Shown: positions 1 to 6,322, numbered from the stretch's first letter. The stretch is DNA of 8,198 nt from Candidatus Omnitrophota bacterium (GCA_022703295.1 JAKLDX010000037.1:1-8198); one strand, 5' to 3'. The notes: generated from the sequence alone by a model not told the origin. Made by a program: numbers and translations.

Positions 1-1
1 G

Positions 2-853
2 ATAAGCGATGTGGATATATGGACAGGGCTCTTCGGGGATTATCTACATCAGGATCCGAGAGAATTATCTAACGGCTATGACGCCAGCATATGGGGCAGC
101 ATACTGGGGTTCGACGTTTCGGTCCTTAAGTCGGTGATCAAAAGCTTGCGGTTGGGGTTGGCCGGAGGGTTCGCGCAGGATTTTATCAGGACTAAAGACA
201 GTTCTGCCAGGACCGATGTCGACAGTTATCAGGGTACTCTTTACGGAAGCTACTCTAAGGGCGCATATTTCATAGATGCGGCATTTTCATTCGCGTATAA
301 CGCGTATGATACGCAACGCCGGGCGCCTGCCGGCAATGTTAGCAGGCTCGCCACCGGTAATTACAACGGCCAGCAGTATTCCGCGTATATAGGAGGCGGG
401 TATAAATTTACGGCTAAAAATATCGAGATAACGCCGCTTGCGTCGTTTCAGTATTCGCACCTGAATTTAGGCAGTTATATCGAAGACGGCGCCGGTGCGC
501 TTAACCTTAATGTTGATTCTCAGGGTTATGATTTCGCACAGACAGGCCTGGGTATAAAGGTGGGTTATCCGATAGAGATAAGGAAATACGGCAGCAAGCT
601 GACACCGGAGGTCAAATTTAAATGGCTCTATGACTGGGTAGGGGATGCCCAGCAGGTGACATCTTCCTTTACCGGCGGTGGCGCATCTTTTTCCACTCAG
701 GGCTTTAAACCCGCGCAGTCCGGTTATGATATCGGATTGAAATTCACTTTCGAGACCAGAAGGTCTGTTACCTTATCGCTGAATTATGACTTTGAGCTCA
801 TGGAAGATTTCTACGGCCACTATGGCTACCTCAATCTGAGATACCGGTTCTGA
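2..853 (+). CDS. Autotransporter-type outer-membrane beta-barrel domain, C-terminal part (5' end cut by window)
   Basis: The reading frame is open to the window edge, so the true start lies upstream; the GTG at 11 is only the first possible start inside the window. About 283 residues are visible. They are built of alternating hydrophobic/polar strands rich in Tyr, Gly and aromatic residues, and they end in L-R-Y-R-F, the terminal Phe that the BAM machinery recognises in outer-membrane barrels. The opening stretch (D-I-W-T-G-L-F-G-D-Y, then G-Y-D-A-S-I-W-G) matches the beginning of autotransporter beta-domains (PF03797 type), and the length fits a complete barrel of about 270-300 residues. The missing upstream part would be a passenger or linker, so the exported function cannot be read. 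The stop codon overlaps the start of the cyclophilin gene (TGATG), which suggests translational coupling. The family call rests on pattern recognition; another 12- to 14-stranded porin-like barrel is possible. Confidence 0.8.
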   Translation: MSDVDIWTGLFGDYLHQDPRELSNGYDASIWGSILGFDVSVLKSVIKSLRLGLAGGFAQDFIRTKDSSARTDVDSYQGTLYGSYSKGAYFIDAAFSFAYNAYDTQRRAPAGNVSRLATGNYNGQQYSAYIGGGYKFTAKNIEITPLASFQYSHLNLGSYIEDGAGALNLNVDSQGYDFAQTGLGIKVGYPIEIRKYGSKLTPEVKFKWLYDWVGDAQQVTSSFTGGGASFSTQGFKPAQSGYDIGLKFTFETRRSVTLSLNYDFELMEDFYGHYGYLNLRYRF

Positions 854-1413
854 TGAAAAATAAATACTTTATTCTGATAACAGTAATTTTCTCGGCAGTC
901 GTATGCATTAATACAATAGAAAGGACTTTTGCTATGGATGATAAAGTTGTTGTGTTGGAGACAAACCAGGGTAATATCGAGATCAAGCTTATGCCCGAAG
1001 TTGCGCCTAAGGCTTGTGAAAATTTCATAAAACTTGCGCAGAAGGGGTACTACAACGGGCTTATTTTTCACCGGGTCATAAAAGATTTTATGATACAAGG
1101 CGGCGACCCTACAGGTACCGGCGCGGGCGGACAGTCGATCTGGGGAAAAAAGTTCGAAGACGAATTCAAGACGGGCGTCACCTTCGACTCGCCGGGGATC
1201 CTTGCCATGGCAAACGCCGGGCCGGGCACCAACGGGAGCCAGTTCTTCATCACGACGGTAAAGACCCCCTGGCTGGATAATCATCACACGATCTTCGGGA
1301 AAGTGATAAAGGGTTATGACGTGGTACAGAAAATAGAAAGCACCCCTGTCGGGGCGAACGACAAGCCGCTTAAGGACCAGAAGATCGTCAAGGCGTATTT
1401 AAAAACTGATTAG
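853..1413 (+). CDS. Cyclophilin-type peptidyl-prolyl cis-trans isomerase, exported
   Basis: This 186-residue protein catalyses cis-trans isomerisation of X-Pro bonds in folding proteins. Residues 1-27 form a signal peptide (K2/K4, hydrophobic 5-19, T-F-A before the likely cleavage), so it probably acts in the periplasm. The cyclophilin domain spans about 30-184. Active-site residues are intact by comparison with human CypA: R74 (R55) in F-H-R-V, F79, M80, Q82, A120-N121, Q130, F132, W140 (W121), L141 and H145 (H126). It is a compact bacterial form without extra domains. Its ATG overlaps the TGA of the barrel gene, which fits a chaperone for envelope proteins, although cyclophilin clients are not specific. 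A second in-frame ATG at 934 (M28) lies 8 bases after a good GAAAGGA ribosome site and would give a cytoplasmic form lacking the signal peptide. I chose 853 because the signal peptide is well formed. The role is secure; the exact subfamily (PpiA or PpiB like) is not. Confidence 0.93.
   Translation: MKNKYFILITVIFSAVVCINTIERTFAMDDKVVVLETNQGNIEIKLMPEVAPKACENFIKLAQKGYYNGLIFHRVIKDFMIQGGDPTGTGAGGQSIWGKKFEDEFKTGVTFDSPGILAMANAGPGTNGSQFFITTVKTPWLDNHHTIFGKVIKGYDVVQKIESTPVGANDKPLKDQKIVKAYLKTD
919..936 (+). promoter_or_regulatory. Internal ribosome binding site and alternative ATG inside the cyclophilin signal-peptide region
   Basis: GAAAGGA at 919-925 is followed by 8 bases and an in-frame ATG at 934. 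This is a stronger Shine-Dalgarno than anything ahead of the ATG at 853, where only TGAG-like bases occur. Initiation here would yield a 159-residue cytoplasmic cyclophilin starting M-D-D-K-V-V. Use of this site is inference from the sequence. Confidence 0.4.
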
Positions 1414-1450
1414 CGAAATAAAAACTACCGTACGTAAGGGCATAAGAAAA

Positions 1451-2266
1451 ATGCGGAGCCTGTTCAAATCCCGGATCATATCGGCCTGCCTTCTGGCCGC
1501 GATTGTTGCCACACCGGATTATTCATACCAGGAAGAGATACATTACAGAAATGTGAAGCTGGAGAATTGTGAGTGCCACATCGGAATTGTCTACACAAAG
1601 GCGCGAGATAAGAATTCGATAGCTGTTTCGGCAGTCGCTACAGGGAAAGGCGCGGAGTTCAGAAAATGGAATGTTTCATCGATAAGGCTGGTTGTCGACG
1701 GCGATAGGATACGGCCGGATAGCGAAGAGAGATTTTATGTCACAAAAGAGAGCCTCTTCCGGGTGCCGGCAGCCGTTCTCTTTGCAGCTATCGGTATCGC
1801 GGCGGGAGTGAATACCGGCGGAAGCGGGCTTGAGAAGGGGGTTGCGGCGGCAGGCCTGGGTTTGGGCATGGGGCTTCTCGTGCTGGCTGCTAAGGGCGAG
1901 ATAAACGGCACAAAATCCGTATTCACTGTAAATAAAGAACTGGATAATAGCATAAAAACGGACAGAGATTTCATAGAGATAACTGCCGAGGATGAGGGCA
2001 TGCATCTCAAAGAGACATTCAAAATAGCACTGATGAAACCGTTCTACGCGCCCGGCCCCAGTGCCGATTACGCGAAGATGAGCGAGGCGGAGCTGAGCTC
2101 TGCCCTGAATAGCATGAGAGGCCGCCTGGCGGTGCTCGAAGAGGAACAGTCATCATACAGATACGGCTCGGACCCGGAATATGACATAATACAGCGGAAG
2201 ATAGAAGACATCCAGGCCGAACGCGGTATAGCGTATATGTTGTGGCTGAAGAAAAAAGAAAAATAA
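1451..2266 (+). CDS. Exported or membrane-associated protein of unknown function with glycine-rich hydrophobic segment
   Basis: I do not recognise a family for this 271-residue protein. Residues 1-22 look like a Sec signal (R2, K6, R8, then hydrophobic 9-20). C13 lies at the start rather than the end of the hydrophobic run, so a lipoprotein is unlikely. Residues 25-103 look like a beta-rich domain with a C-E-C pair at 40-42. Residues 104-147 are strongly hydrophobic and rich in Gly and Ala (A-A-I-G-I-A-A-G, then G-L-G-L-G-M-G), resembling a glycine-zipper membrane hairpin. Residues 153-197 return to mixed beta sequence. Residues 206-265 are charged and probably helical or coiled coil. GTAAGGG at 1434-1440, 10 bases before the ATG, is an acceptable ribosome site. 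It follows the cyclophilin gene by 37 bases and precedes another unknown gene, so it probably shares their transcript. No function is claimed. Confidence 0.75.
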   Translation: MRSLFKSRIISACLLAAIVATPDYSYQEEIHYRNVKLENCECHIGIVYTKARDKNSIAVSAVATGKGAEFRKWNVSSIRLVVDGDRIRPDSEERFYVTKESLFRVPAAVLFAAIGIAAGVNTGGSGLEKGVAAAGLGLGMGLLVLAAKGEINGTKSVFTVNKELDNSIKTDRDFIEITAEDEGMHLKETFKIALMKPFYAPGPSADYAKMSEAELSSALNSMRGRLAVLEEEQSSYRYGSDPEYDIIQRKIEDIQAERGIAYMLWLKKKEK

Positions 2267-2274
2267 ATCATAGC

Positions 2275-2784
2275 ATGAAAAAAATAACGGTTACAGTCAA
2301 TGATAAAATGCAAAAAGGGTATAAGTATACGAGGACGAAACCAGTCGGCAGGAATTTTGACCCTGAGTTTAAACCGGAGCTTACCCCGAAGCAGATGTTG
2401 AAGCTGGGAGTGTTCGGCGGTAAATACATGACCGATTGCAAAAAGGAATTTCCCTCGGACTGGTTCAGCCGCGCCAGGCTCTGCCCGGGCAGGCACGACC
2501 CTAAGCTTAATTATTTCGGGGTGAATGCCAGCAAGCCCCTGTGGTACTGGAGGCGGAAAGGCTGGATATATCCGGATGACCCGCGCGGATGGTTCCAGTG
2601 GTATTGCCGTTATTACATGGGCCGCAGGCTTCCCGAGGAGGATGCCCGACAGATAGCGAGGTGGAAAGCCATGCGAAGGCATATCTCCCAGATACATAAA
2701 CATTGCAGGGCAAGCGACAATAAATGCAGGCCCAGGCAGCGCCAGGCGGTGCTGCATTGGGCGTACGACAGCAGGATAATATAA
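2275..2784 (+). CDS. Conserved basic Trp/Tyr/Arg-rich protein of unknown function
   Basis: The protein has 169 residues from the ATG at 2275. It is very rich in aromatic and basic residues. Its most distinctive blocks are L-T-P-K-Q-M-L-K-L-G-V-F (36-47), K-E-F-P-S-D-W-F (57-64), G-W-I-Y-P-D-D-P-R-G-W-F-Q-W-Y-C-R-Y-Y-M (96-115) and C-R-P-R-Q-R-Q-A-V-L-H-W-A-Y-D (151-165). I recall very similar hypothetical proteins in scattered bacteria, archaea and fungi, but no known activity. There is no signal peptide or membrane segment, so it is probably cytosolic. A GTG at 2242 would extend it by 11 residues and overlap the previous gene. I prefer the ATG because the extension is low-complexity Lys/Glu sequence, but neither start has a clear ribosome site, so coupling to the upstream gene is likely. 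The dense, even conservation-like pattern suggests an enzyme or nucleic-acid-binding fold; that is inference only. Confidence 0.8.
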   Translation: MKKITVTVNDKMQKGYKYTRTKPVGRNFDPEFKPELTPKQMLKLGVFGGKYMTDCKKEFPSDWFSRARLCPGRHDPKLNYFGVNASKPLWYWRRKGWIYPDDPRGWFQWYCRYYMGRRLPEEDARQIARWKAMRRHISQIHKHCRASDNKCRPRQRQAVLHWAYDSRII

Positions 2785-2799
2785 TTTTAAATTTAGATG

Positions 2800-2808
2800 T
2801 GATATAAT
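2800..2808 (+). promoter_or_regulatory. Extended -10 promoter for the tatA-tatC-DUF362-polyferredoxin unit
   Basis: TGATATAAT is a perfect extended -10 element (TGn plus TATAAT at 2803-2808). No good -35 box lies 16-18 bases upstream, which is usual for extended -10 promoters. Transcription would start near 2814-2816 and leave a leader of about 15 bases containing the GGAGG ribosome site at 2820-2824, 5 bases before the tatA ATG. The same TGn-TATAAT pattern recurs at 6365-6373. Confidence 0.65.
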
Positions 2809-2829
2809 ATACCAAAATCGGAGGTTGTC

Positions 2830-3018
2830 ATGAGAATTTTCGGGATAGGCATGCAGGAGCTCCTGGTAATACTTCTTATCTGCCTTCTCGTCTTTGGGGC
2901 CAGCAGGCTTCCGGAAATTGGCCGCGCTCTCGGAAAGACGATAAGTGAATTCAAAAAAGGGCTCAAGGAAGAATCGGGTAGCGATACGGATAAGGACAGC
3001 AAGAAGACGCAGCAGTAA
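2830..3018 (+). CDS. tatA: Sec-independent translocase subunit TatA
   Basis: This 62-residue protein is the pore- or patch-forming subunit of the twin-arginine translocase, which moves folded, often cofactor-bearing proteins across the inner membrane. The family architecture is complete: a short N-terminus with polar Q9/E10, one membrane helix (about 9-22), the F22-G23 hinge, then the amphipathic helix L-P-E-I-G-R-A-L-G-K-T-I-S-E-F-K-K-G (27-44) with conserved P28, G31 and F41, and a short charged Lys/Asp/Ser tail. It is a normal length for a small TatA/E. GGAGG lies 5 bases before the ATG, directly behind an extended -10 promoter. tatC follows after 22 bases. There is no tatB here, so this is the minimal TatAC arrangement in which TatA may serve both roles. 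Confidence 0.95.
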   Translation: MRIFGIGMQELLVILLICLLVFGASRLPEIGRALGKTISEFKKGLKEESGSDTDKDSKKTQQ

Positions 3019-3040
3019 AAAATCGTGAACGGCCGGATTT

Positions 3041-3760
3041 ATGGACAAGGAATTCACCATAACCCAACACCTTGACGAACTTCGTAAAAGAATAATCATC
3101 TCGCTCATAGCGATCATATTAGCGACACTCGCAAGCATCCCCCTGTCTTCCGCAATGCTGAAGTTTTTGAAGTACCCCGCTGCCGGCCTGATAGACCGGC
3201 TTGTTTTTTTTGGTCCCGAAGAGGCCTTCCTCATTTATATAAGAATAAGTTTCATCTCGGGCCTGATCATATCTTTCCCAGTAATCATGTTCCAGCTCTG
3301 GTCTTTCATTTCCCCGGCAATAGGGGAAAGGGCGAAGAGATCTGCGTTCGGTTTTGTATTTTTTTCATCCCTCGTATTCCTCATAGGGTGCGCGTTCTCA
3401 TATCTCGTCCTCCTGCCGGCCGCGCTGAAATTTCTGCTTAGTGTGGGCACGGGAGAATTGGAGCCGGTAATATCGGCTACGCGGTACATATCTTTTGTAT
3501 GCGGCCTTGTACTTGCCTGCGGGCTTGTCTTTGAGATGCCGGTCTTGAGTTTTTTCCTGACGAAAGCCGGCGTAATAAACGCCGGTACGCTTAGAAAAAA
3601 ATTCAAATACGCTATTGTGATAATAGCTATCACGGCAGCCGCTATAACGCCTACGGCAGACGCGTTCAACATGACTGTATTAGCGCTACCGATGCTTCTT
3701 CTCTACGAAGTGAGCATATGGGTTTCGTATGTCTCCGGAAAGGGGATGTCTTCAAGATGA
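3041..3760 (+). CDS. tatC: Sec-independent translocase subunit TatC
   Basis: TatC is the six-helix receptor of the twin-arginine translocase that binds the signal peptide. This 239-residue copy has the cytoplasmic N-terminal motif H-L-D-E-L-R-K-R (10-17), with E13 and R15 matching E. coli E15 and R17. It has P-V-I-M-F-Q-L-W-S-F (80-89), with F89 matching F94, E165 matching E170, and I-T-P-T-A-D-A-F-N-M-T (202-212), with D207 matching D211. Hydrophobic segments lie near 18-36, 68-90, 103-125, 148-175, 190-206 and 209-231. By a gapless alignment from memory through this loop, the position of E. coli E103 is A98; the nearest Glu is E96, two residues earlier. E103 is part of the twin-arginine binding patch, so recognition may differ. 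The TGA overlaps the ATG of the next gene. The family call is certain; altered specificity is inference. Confidence 0.95.
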   Translation: MDKEFTITQHLDELRKRIIISLIAIILATLASIPLSSAMLKFLKYPAAGLIDRLVFFGPEEAFLIYIRISFISGLIISFPVIMFQLWSFISPAIGERAKRSAFGFVFFSSLVFLIGCAFSYLVLLPAALKFLLSVGTGELEPVISATRYISFVCGLVLACGLVFEMPVLSFFLTKAGVINAGTLRKKFKYAIVIIAITAAAITPTADAFNMTVLALPMLLLYEVSIWVSYVSGKGMSSR

Positions 3761-4740
3761 AGGACATTCATTCATCTTTCACAGCTTTATTGAATAGGCC
3801 TGTTTCGCGGAAAGCCTTTCTGAAAATACTCCTGTCTTCTTTTGCCTTTCTTTCGCTATCCGGTTATTTTTCTAAGCCGGCCCAGGCGGCGCCCGAAGAA
3901 ACATCTTCGGGACGGCCTAAAAAAAGCATAAAGGCAATCCACGACCTTGTGGTGGCGGAGGGCGATGACCCGTACCTTACGACTGTCAGGGCCGTGGAAG
4001 CTATGGGCGGTATGGAAAGGTTCGTGAAGAAGAATGATATCGTATTGGTCAAGCCGAATATCGGCTGGGACAGGGCGCCGGAGCAGGCGGGAAATACGAA
4101 CCCGGAGGTCGTGGCTGCCCTAATAGACCTTTCGCTCAAGGCAGGCGCGAAGCGGGTGAACGTGTTCGACGTGACTTGTAATGATGCCCGGCGCTGTTAC
4201 GCGACAAGCGGCATAGAGAAGTCCGCAAGAAAACACGGCGCCCAAGTCTATTTTCCGGAAGAGTGGGACACCGTAAAGGCGCATTTTGCCCACCCAAGCC
4301 ATCTTGAAGGATGGCCCGTCCTGAAGGACGCGCTCGGATGCGATGTTTTCATCAATGTGCCTATATTGAAACATCACCGCCTGACCGAGCTTACATTATC
4401 TATGAAAAACCTGATGGGGGTATGTGCCGGAAACCGCGGAATAATGCATCAGAATATAGGAGATAATCTCGCGGACCTGGCGGGTTTCTTTAACCCTGAG
4501 CTCACTGTAATCGATGCATACCGGGTGCTCCTCAGGAACGGACCTACCGGAGGAAACCTGGCCGATGTCGAAAAATTGAACAAGATAATAGTAAGCACGG
4601 ATCCGCTCCTTGCGGATATTTATGCCTGCGGCCTTGTGAACGTCGAACCTTCGCAGGTGCCGTACCTGAAGGTTGCCACGGAACGGAAGGCCGGTATTTC
4701 AAGTATCGGGGAAGCGGACATACTAACCATAAAGGCCTGA
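3757..4740 (+). CDS. DUF362 domain protein with Tat-like (SRKxFLK) signal peptide
   Basis: This is a 327-residue DUF362 (PF04015-like) protein of unknown biochemical role; the family is often found beside ferredoxin-type genes. The N-terminus carries S17-R-K-A-F-L-K23, hydrophobic 24-38, and A-Q-A (42-44) as a signal peptidase site. This is a Tat signal in every respect except that the second Arg is Lys. The mature domain shows family landmarks: V-L-V-K-P-N-I-G-W (96-104), G-A-K-R-V-N-V-F-D (130-138), D-V-F-I-N-V-P-I-L-K-H-H (196-207), S-M-K-N-L-M-G (215-221), H-Q-N-I-G-D-N-L (231-238) and D-P-L-L-A-D (282-287). I chose ATG 3757 over 3718 because it overlaps the tatC stop as ATGA, follows AAAGGGG (3739-3745), and starts just before the signal peptide. 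It lies directly behind tatC and 4 bases before a polyferredoxin gene, so it is probably an exported partner of that redox protein. Confidence 0.88.
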   Translation: MKDIHSSFTALLNRPVSRKAFLKILLSSFAFLSLSGYFSKPAQAAPEETSSGRPKKSIKAIHDLVVAEGDDPYLTTVRAVEAMGGMERFVKKNDIVLVKPNIGWDRAPEQAGNTNPEVVAALIDLSLKAGAKRVNVFDVTCNDARRCYATSGIEKSARKHGAQVYFPEEWDTVKAHFAHPSHLEGWPVLKDALGCDVFINVPILKHHRLTELTLSMKNLMGVCAGNRGIMHQNIGDNLADLAGFFNPELTVIDAYRVLLRNGPTGGNLADVEKLNKIIVSTDPLLADIYACGLVNVEPSQVPYLKVATERKAGISSIGEADILTIKA

Positions 4741-4744
4741 AGGC

Positions 4745-6271
4745 GTGAAACGTTTGATTACGACGCGGAGATTATCGCAAACATTTTTCTTTCTCCTCTT
4801 CATATACATATTGTGGTCGACCACATATCCTCTTACGGGAATACTCAAACCCGACATATTGTTTAAGCTCGATCCTCTGGTAATGTTCATTACCTCTATC
4901 AGCGAAAGGCTGGTATTGCCGGGTATAATATTTTCTTTTTGTATGATAGCCGCTTCGGTCATTCTGGGCAGGTTCTTTTGCGGCTGGGCCTGTCCACTGG
5001 GAAGCACTATCGACTTGGTAGGGGCCGTCAGGCGGAAGCGTCGCGAACTGACCGACAACGCAAATGCCGTTTTAAGAAAGGCCAAATTCTTTATCCTGGG
5101 AATACTTTTTATATTCGCGCTTTTCGGAAAACAGGTAGCGTGGATATTCGATCCGATCGTCATCATGGGAAGGTTCGTTTCCCTGAATCTTATTCCGGCA
5201 ATGACATCCGCTATAAATTCTTTTTTCATATTCCTTATCAGATATCTTAATCTCGGAGAGCCGGCCAGGGATATTTACCGCCTGCTCAGGCCGACGGTTC
5301 TCGGCGTGAAGACATATTATTTTACGCATGCCGCGGCGATATTCCTGTTCTTTCTGGCTGTCTGCGCGGCTGCCCTTATAGTATCACGCTTCTGGTGCAG
5401 GGCCCTGTGCCCGCTAGGTGCCGTTTACGCGCTTTCAGCGAAGATATCGCCCTTTAGGAGAACGGTGGATAAATGCACGAAATGCGGCAAGTGTAAGAGC
5501 CGCTGCCGCATGGGCGCTATCAAGGACGATATCGGTTATGTGCCCGGCGAATGCATATTATGCATGGACTGCATATATGATTGTCCGGCGAATGTGACGA
5601 GTTTCAGATTTGTTCTGCCCTGGAAAGTAAAAACGAAGGCTACGAATAAAAAGTCCGGCGCCGGCCCGAAAATATCAAGGAAGAATTTTCTGTTTCTTCT
5701 CCTGGGCCTAGTCCCGCTTCTCGGCGCAAAATCCGGCGAAAAAAATGCCGGCAGGTACGTCGCTGTCGTAAGGCCGCCGGCAGCGCTGGAAGAAGAAGAT
5801 TTTACAAATCGCTGCATCCGATGCGGCAACTGCATGAAGGTCTGCCCGACTAACGCGCTTCATCCGGTAATGTTCCAGTCGGGCCCCGAGGGCGTCTGGA
5901 CCCCGCAACTCGTTCCGGAGATAGGCTACTGCGAATACTACTGCACTCTTTGCGGCCGGACGTGTCCCACAGGCGCCATACCCGCCCTGGACGAAGGGCA
6001 GAAACTTAAGGTGAAACTCGGATTGGCAGAAGTGGACCGCTCGATATGCCTGCCGTGGGCCGAGGGGAAGGAATGTATAGTGTGCCAGGAGCACTGCCCC
6101 GTATCGGAAAAGGCGATAAAGCTTGATACTTACTCAGGCGGCCCCGCCAAGCCTTATGTCGACGAGCATTTGTGCGTAGGTTGCGGGATATGCCAGAACA
6201 AGTGCCCGGTACGCCCGTTGCGGGCTATAAGGGTAAGCCCTAAAAACGCGGACAGGACCAAGGTAAGATAG
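4745..6271 (+). CDS. NapH-NapG-type fusion: membrane 4Fe-4S polyferredoxin with internal Tat-like signal
   Basis: This 508-residue protein is probably an inner-membrane electron carrier passing quinol-derived electrons outward through iron-sulfur clusters. The N-terminal half is NapH/FixG/YccM-like: helices near 11-30, 57-77, 113-137, 153-166 and 193-213; two C-x3-C-P motifs (C79/C83 and C218/C222); then ferredoxin sites C244-C247-C250-C254 (followed by Met, not Pro) and C270-C273-C276-C280-P. Residues 311-326 form S-R-K-N-F-L-F plus a hydrophobic run, a Tat-like signal. The C-terminal half is NapG-like with four sites: C357/360/363/367, C396/400/403/407 (C-x3-C variant), C435/444/447/451 and C477/480/483/487. 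That makes six predicted 4Fe-4S clusters. In nitrate-reductase systems NapH and NapG are usually separate. The start is GTG with AAAGG 9 bases upstream (4731-4735). No terminal reductase is visible, so the electron acceptor is unknown. Confidence 0.9.
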   Translation: MKRLITTRRLSQTFFFLLFIYILWSTTYPLTGILKPDILFKLDPLVMFITSISERLVLPGIIFSFCMIAASVILGRFFCGWACPLGSTIDLVGAVRRKRRELTDNANAVLRKAKFFILGILFIFALFGKQVAWIFDPIVIMGRFVSLNLIPAMTSAINSFFIFLIRYLNLGEPARDIYRLLRPTVLGVKTYYFTHAAAIFLFFLAVCAAALIVSRFWCRALCPLGAVYALSAKISPFRRTVDKCTKCGKCKSRCRMGAIKDDIGYVPGECILCMDCIYDCPANVTSFRFVLPWKVKTKATNKKSGAGPKISRKNFLFLLLGLVPLLGAKSGEKNAGRYVAVVRPPAALEEEDFTNRCIRCGNCMKVCPTNALHPVMFQSGPEGVWTPQLVPEIGYCEYYCTLCGRTCPTGAIPALDEGQKLKVKLGLAEVDRSICLPWAEGKECIVCQEHCPVSEKAIKLDTYSGGPAKPYVDEHLCVGCGICQNKCPVRPLRAIRVSPKNADRTKVR

Positions 6272-6287
6272 GATATATCAAGCCTGA

Positions 6288-6322
6288 CCCGCCGAAGGAA
6301 GCCTTGCCGGGGGCGTTCTTTT
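6288..6322 (+). terminator. Imperfect intrinsic terminator after the polyferredoxin gene
   Basis: A hairpin can form from CCC(6288-6290), CCGAAGG(6292-6298), loop AAG, CCTT(6302-6305), CGG(6308-6310) and GGG(6311-6313). This gives ten pairs interrupted by bulges G6291 and G6306-C6307. TTCTTTT follows at 6316-6322. It lies 17 bases past the stop codon and just before a new promoter, which supports it. The bulges make it weaker than a classic terminator. Confidence 0.45.

Noticed and set aside
826..1287. Minus-strand open frame of 153 codons opposite the cyclophilin gene
   Set aside because: The cyclophilin on the + strand has all active-site residues, and the antisense product has no family features or ribosome site.
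1414..1450. Possible promoter or terminator between the cyclophilin and the next gene
   Set aside because: Only 37 bases are present, with no -10-like box and no hairpin with a T tract; read-through transcription is simpler.
1478..1492. I-S-A-C resembling a lipobox in the unknown exported protein
   Set aside because: The Cys at residue 13 comes before most of the hydrophobic core, whereas a lipobox follows it.
2242..2274. GTG start extending the conserved unknown protein by 11 residues
   Set aside because: The extension is low-complexity Lys/Glu/Asn sequence inside the previous gene and has no ribosome site. It is not excluded, only less likely.
2068..3234. Long minus-strand open frame of 388 codons
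   Set aside because: It lies opposite the conserved unknown gene, the tatA promoter, tatA and the start of tatC. Its translation has no recognisable motif and is rich in Arg, Pro and Ser, as expected of an antisense shadow.
3718..3756. Upstream ATG extending the DUF362 protein by 13 residues
   Set aside because: The extension overlaps tatC coding sequence by 43 bases. The ATG at 3757 has an AAAGGGG site, an ATGA overlap with the tatC stop, and sits at the natural beginning of the signal peptide.
4939..5250. Plus-strand open frame of 103 codons inside the polyferredoxin gene
   Set aside because: It is out of frame with a well-supported membrane protein and has no motif of its own.
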